This document shows positions 38,401-46,966 of a DNA stretch of 62,020 nt, piece after piece; within the stretch, counting starts at the first letter, position 1; the number at the start of each line of letters is the position of its first letter. Source of the stretch: Pirellulales bacterium (lineage in GTDB: Bacteria; Planctomycetota; Planctomycetia; Pirellulales; JAEUIK01); assembly GCA_019745975.1 (NCBI GenBank), contig JAIESQ010000016.1:1-62020 (forward strand), in the 5' to 3' direction. The position numbers were made by a program, and so were the translations under genes. The notes beneath the pieces were generated by a model. That model searched no databases. It saw nothing but the letters and a program-made list of their open reading frames with translations, and had not been told where the DNA came from.

Positions 38401-40191
38401 CTACTCGCGGGACTGCGCCGGCGACCGCACGGCGGCGTCGATGAGATCTTCCATCGTCTTGCCATTCTGATGATCTCGCTCCGGGTGCCCACGCCAGAGA
38501 ATTCGACCTTGGCGATCAATCACCAGCGACTTCGGAATCCCGAGGACTACGAATGCCCGTTCCGCGGCCGAAAGCTGTCTCGCATCGTCGCCGCGTGGCG
38601 CCCAATAGAAATCCAAGTGGCGCAAACTGTGACCGGAGGCATACGGCGGCACCTGATCGGCGCGATCGTCAACACTTAAAGCCACGAACGCCACCTGGTC
38701 CTGCCCATCCGCCGCATGCTTCGCGGCCAGATCGTCGAGACTTGCGATGGCACTCTTGCACGGACCGCACCAGGTCGCCCAAAATTCGAGGCAGACGATT
38801 TTGCCGCGCAGATCGCTGAGTTTGATTGTCTTGTTCGTTGCCATCTGAAACAGTTTGATATCCGGCGCTTGGTGCCCCACCCCAGGCGTGACGTGCATCA
38901 CAATTTCTTCGGTCGGTGCGTCGCTGGCGAATCGAAAGAACCCCAGGTGCTCGCCGTTGATGCGCACCGTATAGGGCCCCTCATTAAATGTGGTCGGCAC
39001 GCGATCGGTGATCTTCGCTAGCGGCAGCTCTCCCGATTCGGGAAGCTCTCCCACAAATACTTCGAGCTCACCGTAATGCCCGTCCCAATAGCCCACGGCG
39101 ACACGGCGGTTGGCAGTCGCCGCGCCCGCCGGAGAAACGATGCGCAGCTTCGCCGTCCGCGAACCGCGAAACGCGTTTGGATCGAACGGTTGATACGCGA
39201 GTTCAGCGAATCGGGTTTCGCCGGCAGGCAGATCGACGTCTTGTCGGTTGACGAACATCCCGGGGTTCAGTTCTCCAAAGTGTTCGTCGGATCGGGCAAT
39301 GTTTGCCACGCCGGGCTTGGGTTGCGTGCGAACCTCCGCCCTGTATACGCCTGGCGCTAGACCGGCGACTAAAATCGTTTCGCCCAAAGACAGCTTGGTG
39401 CGACTTTCAACGATAAACGCTGTCCCTAATCCGGTCATTCTCATCACATCGTAAAAGGCCTCGGCAAAGGGCAACTCAGCGACCGGGGGCTCCGGGGCGA
39501 ATCGCAGTTGCAACGTGGCGGGCCGCGGCACTTCGATCTGCAATACGCCGTCGGCAACGTCTGCCCGCGTAAAGGGACCGAATTCATAGAGCCGCAACCT
39601 ACCGGGGATGTTAACGCCCACGGAGAATTGCCGCACGTCGCTGCCCAGCCGAAACGTAAACGCGCCCGAACCTTTCGGCTGGACATTCAGGATGTTGAAA
39701 TCGTCGACTCCGTTGCCCGGCACCCAGTTCGACTTGACGCGCGACGCGTATTCAGCGGTAAAGACGTCGGGCAACGCGCCCGCGGGCCAGTCCAGGCCAT
39801 CGGGCAGGCGGATTTGCAGTTCGACCAGCGCGCCTTGTTCCAGCTTTACCTGACCCTCGCCCCGAAATACTGCCTCTCGCTCGTCGCCGACGAAACTGGC
39901 GACTTTGCTGGCGAAGCCCTCCGCGCGCACGACAATATCGAAGGCTCGAACTCGGTTGCGCAGCGCAATGTCGTTGGAAGTTGCCACGCCATCGCGGCCC
40001 GTCTCCCAGGCGGCAAAGGCGTAGTCGTTGGTTTGGATCATCAGCTCGAACGACACCACGGGCTGGCCCGTATCATCGACGACCCGGATGGGCGTGGCCG
40101 CGGCTGGTGCGGCTGCCGAACGACAAAAAAGCAACACGAGCGCCAGACACAAGCTTTGGCGGACTGTCGTGGGGGCGGATCGGTACATCAT
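38401..40191 (-). CDS. TlpA-like thioredoxin with large N-terminal region
   Basis: A 596-aa exported protein. The signal peptide ends near AAPAAATPI. Residues 30-440 form a beta-rich region without a family I recognise; a carboxypeptidase-regulatory-like (CarboxypepD_reg) start is possible at TPIRVVDDTGQPVVSFELMI. The C-terminal redoxin domain has FWATWCGPCKSAIASLDDLA with active-site Cys at about 475 and 478, then PKSLVIDRQGRILWRG. Such TlpA-type domains act in thiol exchange outside the cytoplasm. Tandem ATG codons at 40191 and 40188 are both possible starts. Confidence 0.85.
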   Translation of the reverse strand: MMYRSAPTTVRQSLCLALVLLFCRSAAAPAAATPIRVVDDTGQPVVSFELMIQTNDYAFAAWETGRDGVATSNDIALRNRVRAFDIVVRAEGFASKVASFVGDEREAVFRGEGQVKLEQGALVELQIRLPDGLDWPAGALPDVFTAEYASRVKSNWVPGNGVDDFNILNVQPKGSGAFTFRLGSDVRQFSVGVNIPGRLRLYEFGPFTRADVADGVLQIEVPRPATLQLRFAPEPPVAELPFAEAFYDVMRMTGLGTAFIVESRTKLSLGETILVAGLAPGVYRAEVRTQPKPGVANIARSDEHFGELNPGMFVNRQDVDLPAGETRFAELAYQPFDPNAFRGSRTAKLRIVSPAGAATANRRVAVGYWDGHYGELEVFVGELPESGELPLAKITDRVPTTFNEGPYTVRINGEHLGFFRFASDAPTEEIVMHVTPGVGHQAPDIKLFQMATNKTIKLSDLRGKIVCLEFWATWCGPCKSAIASLDDLAAKHAADGQDQVAFVALSVDDRADQVPPYASGHSLRHLDFYWAPRGDDARQLSAAERAFVVLGIPKSLVIDRQGRILWRGHPERDHQNGKTMEDLIDAAVRSPAQSRE

Positions 40192-40317
40192 TCCCTCGTC
40201 CGTAGCTCGCTGACAACGTATCGGGGATCTGTTAGCGCGTGGCGGCACCTAAAAGGATACCCATTCGATGGTTCGAATCACAAATCGATCGTGGCCACAG
40301 GTCTCACTCGGGTGATG

Positions 40318-40971
40318 TCAGCGATCGTTTCGCATCTGACCCTTGCACGTCGTCGCTTCCACGCGCAAGCGCAGTGCGCGAAACATCCGCTCCAAGTCGG
40401 GCAGTTGATGGTGCGCGTTGAGCCCGCTGGGGTTCGGCAACACCCACACGCGCGTGCCGGCGATCGGCTCGGGTTGCTCGCCGAGCACCGCTTTGGGCTG
40501 CTCGAAAGCCACGCGAAATGATGTCACACCCAGCACGGCCAGCCAGCCCGGCTGCCAGCGCCACAGCTTGCGGGCGAGCTTCTTGGCTCCGGCCCGCAGT
40601 TCGTCGGGCGTAAGCTCGTCGGCGGCCACGGTCGGCCGGTCGACCAGGTTGACAATGCCGTAACCCAGATCGAGCAGTAGCCGGCTTTCGTTGGGCTGCA
40701 ATTGCCGCGGAGTAAAACCGCCGCGCCACAGCGACGGCCAAAAGCGGTTCCCCGGCCGGCCGAAGTGATGGCCGATCGCGGCCGTATACAGCCCCGGATT
40801 GATTCCACAGAACAACACCTTTAGGCCGGGCGTAGCAAGATCAGGCACCCGGCGATGGATGGCGGCGGCCAATTGTTCCTTGGTTGGGCGCGGCGAGGGG
40901 GGAATCGGCGGCGGCAGCGCGCTGCGATGCAGTGCTCGTGCACGCGTCTGCGATGTCTGATGACGGGGCAA
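40318..40971 (-). CDS. mug: Mug/TDG-type mismatch DNA glycosylase
   Basis: G/U(T) mismatch-specific uracil-DNA glycosylase of UDG family 2, a base-excision repair enzyme. The 217-aa product has the catalytic motif CGINPGLYTA near residues 55-64, GHHFGRPGNRFWPSLW after it, and the wedge-loop motif LPNPSGLNAHH. The N-terminal 30 residues are Arg/Pro-rich and exceed the usual length (about 170 aa), so a later start is possible; no other ATG lies before the core. Confidence 0.9.
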   Translation of the reverse strand: MPRHQTSQTRARALHRSALPPPIPPSPRPTKEQLAAAIHRRVPDLATPGLKVLFCGINPGLYTAAIGHHFGRPGNRFWPSLWRGGFTPRQLQPNESRLLLDLGYGIVNLVDRPTVAADELTPDELRAGAKKLARKLWRWQPGWLAVLGVTSFRVAFEQPKAVLGEQPEPIAGTRVWVLPNPSGLNAHHQLPDLERMFRALRLRVEATTCKGQMRNDR

Positions 40972-41001
40972 AGGGCTTTCGCGGTCAGGACCGCGGCCTC
41001 A

Positions 41002-41280
41002 TCACGGAAGAGAAATGTTCCACATCGTGTGGACGCCGCCAAACAGGACGCCGATCGCTAGAAAAACCGACCAGGCGACCATCAGCTTCTGCATGTTCCA
41101 TTCACGCGCTTTGGACCAACCAAAGACGAAGGCGACGATCTGTCCGATGCCGACACAGAACACGAGAACAATCGACGCGATCGCCCAAGTCGTTTCTCCG
41201 TGTTGGAACATCTTAATGAGCACCAGAATCCAACAGACGGTCGCCGCCAGACTCATCAGATAGCAAATGCCCAATAGCAT
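41002..41280 (-). CDS. Small membrane protein, three helices
   Basis: A 92-aa protein with three hydrophobic segments: MLLGICYLMSLAATVCWILV, the middle SIVLVFCVGIGQIVAFVFGW, and LMVAWSVFLAIGVLFGGVHT. No charged motif suggests a function. GGAG lies 9 bases before ATG 41280; the longer frame to 41343 is less likely. It ends 31 bases before the mug start, on the same strand. Function unknown. Confidence 0.6.
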   Translation of the reverse strand: MLLGICYLMSLAATVCWILVLIKMFQHGETTWAIASIVLVFCVGIGQIVAFVFGWSKAREWNMQKLMVAWSVFLAIGVLFGGVHTMWNISLP

Positions 41281-41445
41281 CGGTTCAATCTCCGAACTAC
41301 CCAATCTTGGCGGTCGCAACCGGCCGGTGCACGCCCCGCCCATTCCGTCGCCGGATTGTAAAAGCTACCCTAGAAACAGACAACTTTTCGATTCCTACCT
41401 CGCGAGCAGGCGGTCGCGAGCTCGACCCACGCGGAGCATCGTGCG

Positions 41446-42207
41446 TTGCGAATTCTGAGTTACAACATCCACAAAGGGATCGGAGGGCAGGATCGCCGCT
41501 ACAACCTGGAGCGGGTGATTCGCGTCATCGAGGCGTCTGCCCCCGACATCATCTGCCTGCAGGAAGTCGACCGCCACGTCGCCCGCTCGCGCCACGACGA
41601 CCAGCCCAAGCTCCTGGCAGAGTACTTCGGTGCGGCGGGGCATTTATTTCAGCTCAACGTGCATTTGAAGGAAGGGGGCTACGGCAACCTCGTGTTGTCG
41701 CGCTGGCCGATCCGGCACAAGCACCAGGTTTCGCTGCGACTAGCCAGCAAGAAGCCGCGCGGGGCCCAGATCGCCGTGATCGACACGCCTGACGGAGCCC
41801 TCCACCTGGCCCACTGGCATCTGGGGCTGGCCGAGCAGGAGCGGCAGTGGCAGGCCCGGCACTTGATGACCCACTCGCTGTTCAACGAGTCAGCCCATTT
41901 GCCGACTGTCGTGATCGGCGACTTCAACGATTGGCGCAACATGCTGGTGAGCGGGGCGCTGGGGCGGGCCGGCTTTCAGCAGGTCACCTCGCCGATCTCG
42001 CGGTTTCGTTCCTTCCCGGCCTTTTGGGCGATGGGCTCGCTGGATAAGGCCTACATCCGCGGCGAGATCATGGTGCAAGAAGCGCACATCATCCGCACGC
42101 GGCTGGCGAAGCAGGCGTCGGACCATTTGCCGCTGGTGGTCGACTTCGAGTTGCTTCGCGAGAACGGCTTCGACCTGAACGGCGCCGCCAATGGCGAGGG
42201 TGCGTGA
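41446..42207 (+). CDS. Endonuclease/exonuclease/phosphatase-family protein
   Basis: A 253-aa metal-dependent hydrolase of the EEP fold. The N-terminal MRILSYNIHKGIGGQDRRY contains the Asn of the active site, CLQEVDRH the metal-binding Glu, VVIGDFNDWRN the Asp-x-Asn pair and QASDHLPLVVDFEL the C-terminal Ser-Asp-His. Family members cleave DNA, phospholipid or inositol phosphate, and the substrate is not predictable. Start TTG 41446 has GGAG 11 bases before it and gives a canonical N-terminus. Confidence 0.88.
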   Translation: MRILSYNIHKGIGGQDRRYNLERVIRVIEASAPDIICLQEVDRHVARSRHDDQPKLLAEYFGAAGHLFQLNVHLKEGGYGNLVLSRWPIRHKHQVSLRLASKKPRGAQIAVIDTPDGALHLAHWHLGLAEQERQWQARHLMTHSLFNESAHLPTVVIGDFNDWRNMLVSGALGRAGFQQVTSPISRFRSFPAFWAMGSLDKAYIRGEIMVQEAHIIRTRLAKQASDHLPLVVDFELLRENGFDLNGAANGEGA

Positions 42208-42240
42208 CCCCGGCCACTGAAGGCCACGGAGATGAGGTTT

Positions 42241-42576
42241 GGCCACAGAGGGGACGGAGATGAATGGCATCAAGTTAGTACTAAGTCGATTCGCCACACG
42301 GCTGAAGCAGTGCTGTAGCAGCACGCTTGCATCAGACCGCTGTCGCGATGATTCTCGGGTTTCGCGCGCGGACATGGTTCGACGAATCTGCTATCGCAGC
42401 AATGCTTAACGAAACTGTGCACAGTATTTGCGCTTAACTTGATGCCATTCGGGACGGAGATCACAGAGCAGGAGGATTGAGAGTGAGTGAATGCTGGCTC
42501 GCTCGTGGTACCTCGCCGACGCTTTAGTGAACTTTACTCCGTTTGCCTTTCTGAATTCCTCGGTGCCCTCTGTGGC
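42241..42576. repeat. CCACAGAG-type inverted repeat, copy 1, interrupted by a MITE
   Basis: The element starts GGCCACAGAGGGGACGGAGA and ends CCTCGGTGCCCTCTGTGGC, complementary at its ends. The inner text ATCACAGAGCAGGAGGATTG and CTGAATTCCTC also occurs in the copy at 42658-42800. A separate 189-bp element with its own terminal repeats interrupts it at 42262-42450. Confidence 0.8.
42262..42450. mobile_element. MITE with perfect 16-bp TIRs and 11-bp target duplication
   Basis: The ends GAATGGCATCAAGTTA (42262-42277) and TAACTTGATGCCATTC (42435-42450) are perfect complements. The direct repeat GGGACGGAGAT stands immediately outside both ends (42251-42261 and 42451-42461), as expected for a target-site duplication. 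The 189-bp element is more AT-rich than its surroundings and encodes no transposase. It interrupts the CCACAGAG-type repeat, giving an insertion order. Confidence 0.85.
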
Positions 42577-42657
42577 TCAAACGCCCCTCGCGCAAACTCC
42601 GCGGCCGACTGGTGAGGTCGCGCTCCATCCACCGCACCCGCCACGGAGAAGTTGCTT

Positions 42658-42800
42658 GGCCACAGAGGGCACAGAGATCACAAAGCAGGAGGATTGAGTG
42701 CGAAGGCCGGCCCTCTCGGCGCCAAATGCCATTGCGTTAAATGGCAAGCTCGGTACGTAAGTTTTCTGAATTCCTCTGTGTCCTCGGTGAACTCTGTGGC
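42658..42800. repeat. CCACAGAG-type inverted repeat, copy 2
   Basis: It starts GGCCACAGAGGGCACAGAGA and ends TCGGTGAACTCTGTGGC. It shares GCAGGAGGATTGAG and CTGAATTCCTC with copy 1, 81 bases upstream. Together the two copies and the short flanks fill the gap from 42208 to 42889, which has no gene. Confidence 0.8.
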
Positions 42801-42889
42801 AAAAATGCCCTCTCTGCGAACTCGGTGGCGTCTCGCATTTTTCGGTGGCCGATTGGCAGGCCGCGCACGGCAGCGTAGGCTTGACGCTC

Positions 42890-44059
42890 ATGAAGCCGAA
42901 GCCCGACGACATCTGTCCGCACCCACCCGAGCCACCTGTTTCGGCGACGCAGCCGATCGCGCCGCCAATTGCGCTTTCGAGCGTTTATCGTTGCGCCGAT
43001 CCGCGCGAAGCCGACGCGCTCTTGGCGGGTAGCGCCGCGGGCTACGTTTATCGCCGCGACGGGCATCCGAATGCCGACACCCTGGCCGAACAATGCCGAC
43101 GTCTGCACGGCGCCGAGCGTGCGGCGGTTTGCGGCTCGGGCATGGCGGCGCTGGCCGCCGTGCTCTTGGCCGAGTTGCGTCCCGGTGATCACATCGTCGC
43201 GGCGATCCAGCTCTACGGCCGCTCGCGCGTGCTCTTGGAACAGGAGTGCACGCGGCTGGGCATCGCGGTCACGTCGGTCGACATCACCAACGACCAAGCG
43301 GTGACCGCCGCGCTGCGGCCGGAGACGGAGCTCGTCATCGCCGAGACGATCACGAACCCACTTTTGCGCGTGCCCAACCTGGCGCGACTCGCCGAAATCG
43401 CGCACGCGCACGGTGCGCGATTATTGGTCGACAACACCTTCGCTAGTCCGGCGATCTGCCGGCCGTTGGAACTGGGGGCCGATTGGGTTGTGGAAAGCCT
43501 GACCAAGATCATGAACGGGCATAGCGACGTCGTGCTCGGCGCGATCATCGGTAGCGCGGCAAACTGGGAGCGCGTGCCGGGCGTGATCACCACCTGGGGG
43601 CTCGTCGCCGCGCCGTTCGATTGCTGGCTGGCGGCGCGCGGCTTGGCGACTTTAGCCCTCAGGATCCAGCGCGCGGCGGCCAATGCCCAATCAGTAGCCG
43701 ACTTCCTCGTATGCCGGCGGGCCGTACGCGAGGTTGTTTATCCGGGGCTGGCGACACATCCCGATCATGCGGTGGCCCGGCAGCAATTCGGCGACCAGTT
43801 TGGCGCGATGGTCGGTTTCAGTCTGGTGGGCGGCTTGCCGGCGGTGGAGCAGTTTATGAAGGCCGCGGCCGAGATCCCGTTTGCTCCGTCGCTAGGCGAG
43901 TTGGCGACGACCGTCAGTCATCCGGCGTCGACGAGCCACCGAGGACTTTCGCCTGCAGCACGGGCCCAACTCGGCATCGATGACGGATTACTGCGGCTTT
44001 CGGTAGGGATTGAATCTTCCGAGTGGATCCAGCGTGCGCTGGCTGCGGTAGTGTCTTAA
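42890..44059 (+). CDS. Cys/Met-metabolism PLP-dependent enzyme
   Basis: A 389-aa PLP enzyme of the cystathionine gamma-synthase/lyase family. The PLP Lys lies at about 206 (VESLTKIMNGHSDVVLG), DNTFASPAICRPLELGAD at about 181 holds the cofactor Asp, and YVYRRDGHPNADTLAEQ corresponds to the substrate region. Members transfer or eliminate sulfur groups (MetB, MetC, MetZ, MGL), and the exact activity is open. ATG 42890 is preferred; the frame is open to a GTG at 42845, but that part derives from the preceding repeat. The TAA stop lies in the left arm of a hairpin repeat. Confidence 0.87.
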   Translation: MKPKPDDICPHPPEPPVSATQPIAPPIALSSVYRCADPREADALLAGSAAGYVYRRDGHPNADTLAEQCRRLHGAERAAVCGSGMAALAAVLLAELRPGDHIVAAIQLYGRSRVLLEQECTRLGIAVTSVDITNDQAVTAALRPETELVIAETITNPLLRVPNLARLAEIAHAHGARLLVDNTFASPAICRPLELGADWVVESLTKIMNGHSDVVLGAIIGSAANWERVPGVITTWGLVAAPFDCWLAARGLATLALRIQRAAANAQSVADFLVCRRAVREVVYPGLATHPDHAVARQQFGDQFGAMVGFSLVGGLPAVEQFMKAAAEIPFAPSLGELATTVSHPASTSHRGLSPAARAQLGIDDGLLRLSVGIESSEWIQRALAAVVS

Positions 44060-44079
44060 CACAGTCTTAAGACACTACC
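44047..44079. repeat. Perfect 13-bp hairpin overlapping stop codon (GGTAGTGTCTTAA)
   Basis: GGTAGTGTCTTAA (44047-44059) and TTAAGACACTACC (44067-44079) form a perfect stem with loop CACAGTC. The stem contains the TAA stop of the PLP enzyme. The same GGTAGTGTCTT recurs at 61941-61951 over the rpsU stop. It may terminate transcription, though no T-tract follows. Confidence 0.8.
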
Positions 44080-44161
44080 CTGGCTGCAGGTCTGGCTGGC
44101 GTCAACTTAGCGCCGGGAGTAGGATAGACCAACTCAGCAGGCAACGTTACAGGAGTCGCCT

Positions 44162-44389
44162 ATGGCGGAAAAAGAGAAAGAAGCAGGTTTAGAAGTAGAA
44201 GGCGTGGTGACGCAGGCGCTGGCGAACACGCGGTTTCGCGTGAAGATCGAAGGGGGGCACGAGGTCATGGCCCACGTCGCCGGACGCATGCGCAAGAACT
44301 TCATCCGCATCGTGCCTGGGGATCGGGTCCGCGTGGAGCTATCCCCCTACGACCTCACCAAGGGTCGGATCACCTTCCGCGAACGCTAG
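44162..44389 (+). CDS. infA: Translation initiation factor IF-1
   Basis: A 75-aa S1-like OB-fold protein that binds the 30S A site during initiation. The family core is plain: [20 protein letters not shown], then [20 protein letters not shown] and [16 protein letters not shown]. The N-terminal [10 protein letters not shown] replaces the shorter usual start. AGGAG is 8 bases before ATG 44162. It is monocistronic here, without the usual ribosomal-protein context. Confidence 0.96.
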   Translation: MAEKEKEAGLEVEGVVTQALANTRFRVKIEGGHEVMAHVAGRMRKNFIRIVPGDRVRVELSPYDLTKGRITFRER

Positions 44390-45092
44390 CGGCACAGTTC
44401 TCCGAGTGCGCGGCTTCGCGACAGTGTGCGCTTTGCAGCACATTCTGTTGGCTTGGCGAAGGAATCGGCGGCTGCGTTCGCCCGTGCGCGCTAAGCCCTA
44501 CGACCTCGCGCATTGGCAACGGCGCCAACAACTTGCGGACTCGCAACGATCCACGCGCGGCCGGCATTCCCGAATCCTGTCGGGTAATAAGCCAATCGGC
44601 GCTGGCGCAATCTCTTCGTGCCGCGAGCGTCCCCATTTGTGGGTCGTCGAGCAAACAGTTCCGTTCGGCTGGGGCGCTTGCCAAGCGGTGCCTCGGCGAC
44701 TGGAGTTATGCCCCATTTTGCTTAAAACATCCGGTCGCTCGCCAGGGTATAATCCCAGCCAACCAATACGCACCGTCGCGGGCCAGAGGGATCGGCCGCG
44801 ACGGCCCGCCTGGAGTTCGTCTTTCGTAGAGCCTTTGCTCGCCGAAGGCGAAAAGTCATAGTCATTCATCCGAGCGCGACGCTTGTTCGCCGCCGGCGGT
44901 CCGTGGCCGCCCGGGGGCGAGGCGTCAAAGCCGCTCGCGGTTTTCGCCAGCGGACTCGCAGCCGTGCGCGTCGCGGTCGAGTCCGCTCGAATTGGCACGG
45001 CAATCGAGCTGCAGTCGGTACTACCGCCCACTGCCACGAATACAGCCTTCAATCGTCCGGAACATCAGACAACCCTTCGAGGAGACCTTGCT
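44390..45092. other. Long leader region, no gene seen
   Basis: These 703 bases between infA and the large exported protein hold no recognisable gene. A perfect TATAAT is at 44748-44753, followed by a possible 330-base leader, but no good -35 element stands at 16-18 bases before it. The open frame running into the downstream gene looks Arg/Ala-rich and non-coding. Confidence 0.4.
44748..44753 (+). promoter_or_regulatory. Candidate -10 box for the large exported protein
   Basis: TATAAT in the context GGGTATAATCCC. It is the only perfect sigma70 -10 hexamer I noticed in the upstream region of the gene at 45093. The -35 region is weak. Confidence 0.3.
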
Positions 45093-46841
45093 GTGAAGAA
45101 AACCTGGCTATCCGCCCTGGCCTTGGCCTGCTTGTTGGCGTTGCCGCTCGTCGGCCGCGCTCAAGAAGCGGAGGAACCCGCAAGCGAAATGAAGCCGCTG
45201 ATCGTGGCCTCGCTTCGCAGCTTCGACGAGTTGATCGACGACCTCGACTTCATCGGCAAGGTCTCCGATAACCCCGACCTCGGACAGGGGATCGAAGGGC
45301 TGCTCGAACTGGCCACGCAGGGCCAAGGTCTCGACATGCTCGACAAGACCAAGCCCTGGGGCTTCGCAGTCAGTTCCGACGGGCTTGAGCTGCAGGTGCT
45401 CGGCTTCTTGCCGATCAACGACCTGGAGAAGTTCGCCACCACGCTGGGCGGGTTGGCCGGCGATCCCCAAAAGTCGGAAGACGGTGTCTGGAAATTCGAA
45501 ATCCTCAATTTCTCGCTGTTCATGAAGCAGTCGGGCGATTGGACGTTCGTCAGCATCAGCGGCGACTTTCTGCAGAACCTGCCGGCCGATCCCACGAAAT
45601 ATCTCGGCGGCTTGAATAAAGATTACGACGGTGCCGTCCGCGTCCACATGCAGAACATCCCCGACGTCTTCCGCCAACTGATTATCGACCAGTTGAAGAT
45701 GGGGGCCGAGCAAGTGCTGGCAGGCGAAGAACTGCAGTTGCCGATTCCCGGACTAGAAAACCTGCCCGGCGGCGGGTTGCCCGGCGCCGATGCCCTGCCC
45801 AAGCTCACCGAGGAGCAGCGCAAGCTCGTCGAAGCGCTCGCCAAAGGCCAGATTCAGACGATGACCGAGGCCCTCAATGAAACCGACACGATCACCTTCG
45901 GCTTCAACGTCGATCGCGACGCCGCCAAGCTGCTGGCCGACGCGATCGTCACCGCGGTGCCCGGCAGCAAGACGGCCGAAGGCTTCGCGAAGATGACCGA
46001 AGGCAAGACAAAGTTCGCCGGCTTCAAGCTGCCCGACGCCGCCGTGTACGCCGTAATCAACGAAGTGCTGTCGGCCGATCAGATCTCACAGGCCAAGGAA
46101 GCGGTGGCCACGATCAAGGAGGAAATCAATACTCGCGTCGCTGGCCTCGGCTTCGGCGACGATCATCTCAAGGAGTTGCTGAAGGGCTTTGTCGCCGAGC
46201 TGCTTGGGATCGGTGAAAAGACGGTCGAAAGCGGCAAGATTGACTTCGGTGTCGCCATGCTCGGCAAAGGCCCGTACACGCTCCTGGGCGGTGGCTACAT
46301 CAGCGACAACGACGCGGCCACGAAGCTGCTCGACAAGCTGATCGAAACGGTCGAAACCGAGGTTGGCTTTTATGGCTTCCAGAAGAACGTGGCCGAGCAC
46401 AAGGGAGTGAAGTTCTCCAGCGTGCTGCTGCCGATTCCGCCCGGCGAAGAAGGAGACTTGATCTCGAAGATCATCGGCAGCGAAGTCGAGCTGGTGATCG
46501 GCATCGGCGATAAGTCGGCCTATATCGCCATCGGCGCCAACGGCCTCGACGAGCTCAAGAAGGCGATCGACAAGTCGGAAGAAGAAGCCGGCAAGTCGGT
46601 ACCTGCCATCGAGTTTTCCGCGTCGCTCGTGCCGCTGGTCAAGCTGGCGGCCGGACAGCCAGATGCCGACCCGAACCTGGCGACTTTGGCGACGGCGCTC
46701 GAAGGCACGGCCGATCGTGTGGTCGTAACCGTCAAGCCGATCGAGAACGGCGTGCACATGCACCTCGACGGTCAGGATGGCATCTTGAAGGCGCTGGGCA
46801 CGATGATTACCACGATGGGCCCCGGCCTGCCGCAGTTCTAA
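45093..46841 (+). CDS. Large exported protein of unknown function
   Basis: A 582-aa protein with signal peptide MKKTWLSALALACLLALPLV-GRAQ. The mature part is soluble, acidic and built from alternating beta strands and helices without Cys. It has segments such as SLRSFDELIDDLDFIGKVSD and VRVHMQNIPDVFRQLIIDQL. The Pro/Gly-rich stretch ELQLPIPGLENLPGGGLPGA at about 215 separates two halves. I do not recognise a catalytic motif; similar exported proteins are common in planctomycetes. GTG 45093 is preceded by GAGGAG at good spacing, and the open frame upstream is discarded. Confidence 0.75.
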   Translation: MKKTWLSALALACLLALPLVGRAQEAEEPASEMKPLIVASLRSFDELIDDLDFIGKVSDNPDLGQGIEGLLELATQGQGLDMLDKTKPWGFAVSSDGLELQVLGFLPINDLEKFATTLGGLAGDPQKSEDGVWKFEILNFSLFMKQSGDWTFVSISGDFLQNLPADPTKYLGGLNKDYDGAVRVHMQNIPDVFRQLIIDQLKMGAEQVLAGEELQLPIPGLENLPGGGLPGADALPKLTEEQRKLVEALAKGQIQTMTEALNETDTITFGFNVDRDAAKLLADAIVTAVPGSKTAEGFAKMTEGKTKFAGFKLPDAAVYAVINEVLSADQISQAKEAVATIKEEINTRVAGLGFGDDHLKELLKGFVAELLGIGEKTVESGKIDFGVAMLGKGPYTLLGGGYISDNDAATKLLDKLIETVETEVGFYGFQKNVAEHKGVKFSSVLLPIPPGEEGDLISKIIGSEVELVIGIGDKSAYIAIGANGLDELKKAIDKSEEEAGKSVPAIEFSASLVPLVKLAAGQPDADPNLATLATALEGTADRVVVTVKPIENGVHMHLDGQDGILKALGTMITTMGPGLPQF

Positions 46842-46877
46842 CCCAACTGCCGCGAGAGTTTTTCAAGACGTGTCGGG

Positions 46878-46909
46878 CAGCGGGACCGGCCGAAGGGTCG
46901 GTCCCGCTG
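46878..46909 (+). terminator. Hairpin after the large exported protein
   Basis: CAGCGGGACCG and CGGTCCCGCTG form a perfect 11-bp stem around a 10-base loop, 36 bases after the stop and between convergent genes. No T-tract follows, so it may act as a structural 3' end rather than as an intrinsic terminator. Confidence 0.45.
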
Positions 46910-46966
46910 GCGCGCGCGGACCAAGCGCGAAGAGGAATCGGCCCGCACTCGCCTCAACGGCGGCGT

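Noticed and set aside
40271-40300. TTCGAATC stretch resembling a tRNA T-loop
   Set aside because: The flanking bases do not pair as a T-stem, and no acceptor or anticodon arm is found on either strand.
38401-40521. Plus-strand frames opposite the TlpA-like gene
   Set aside because: The minus strand carries signal peptide and WCGPC; the plus frames lack protein features.
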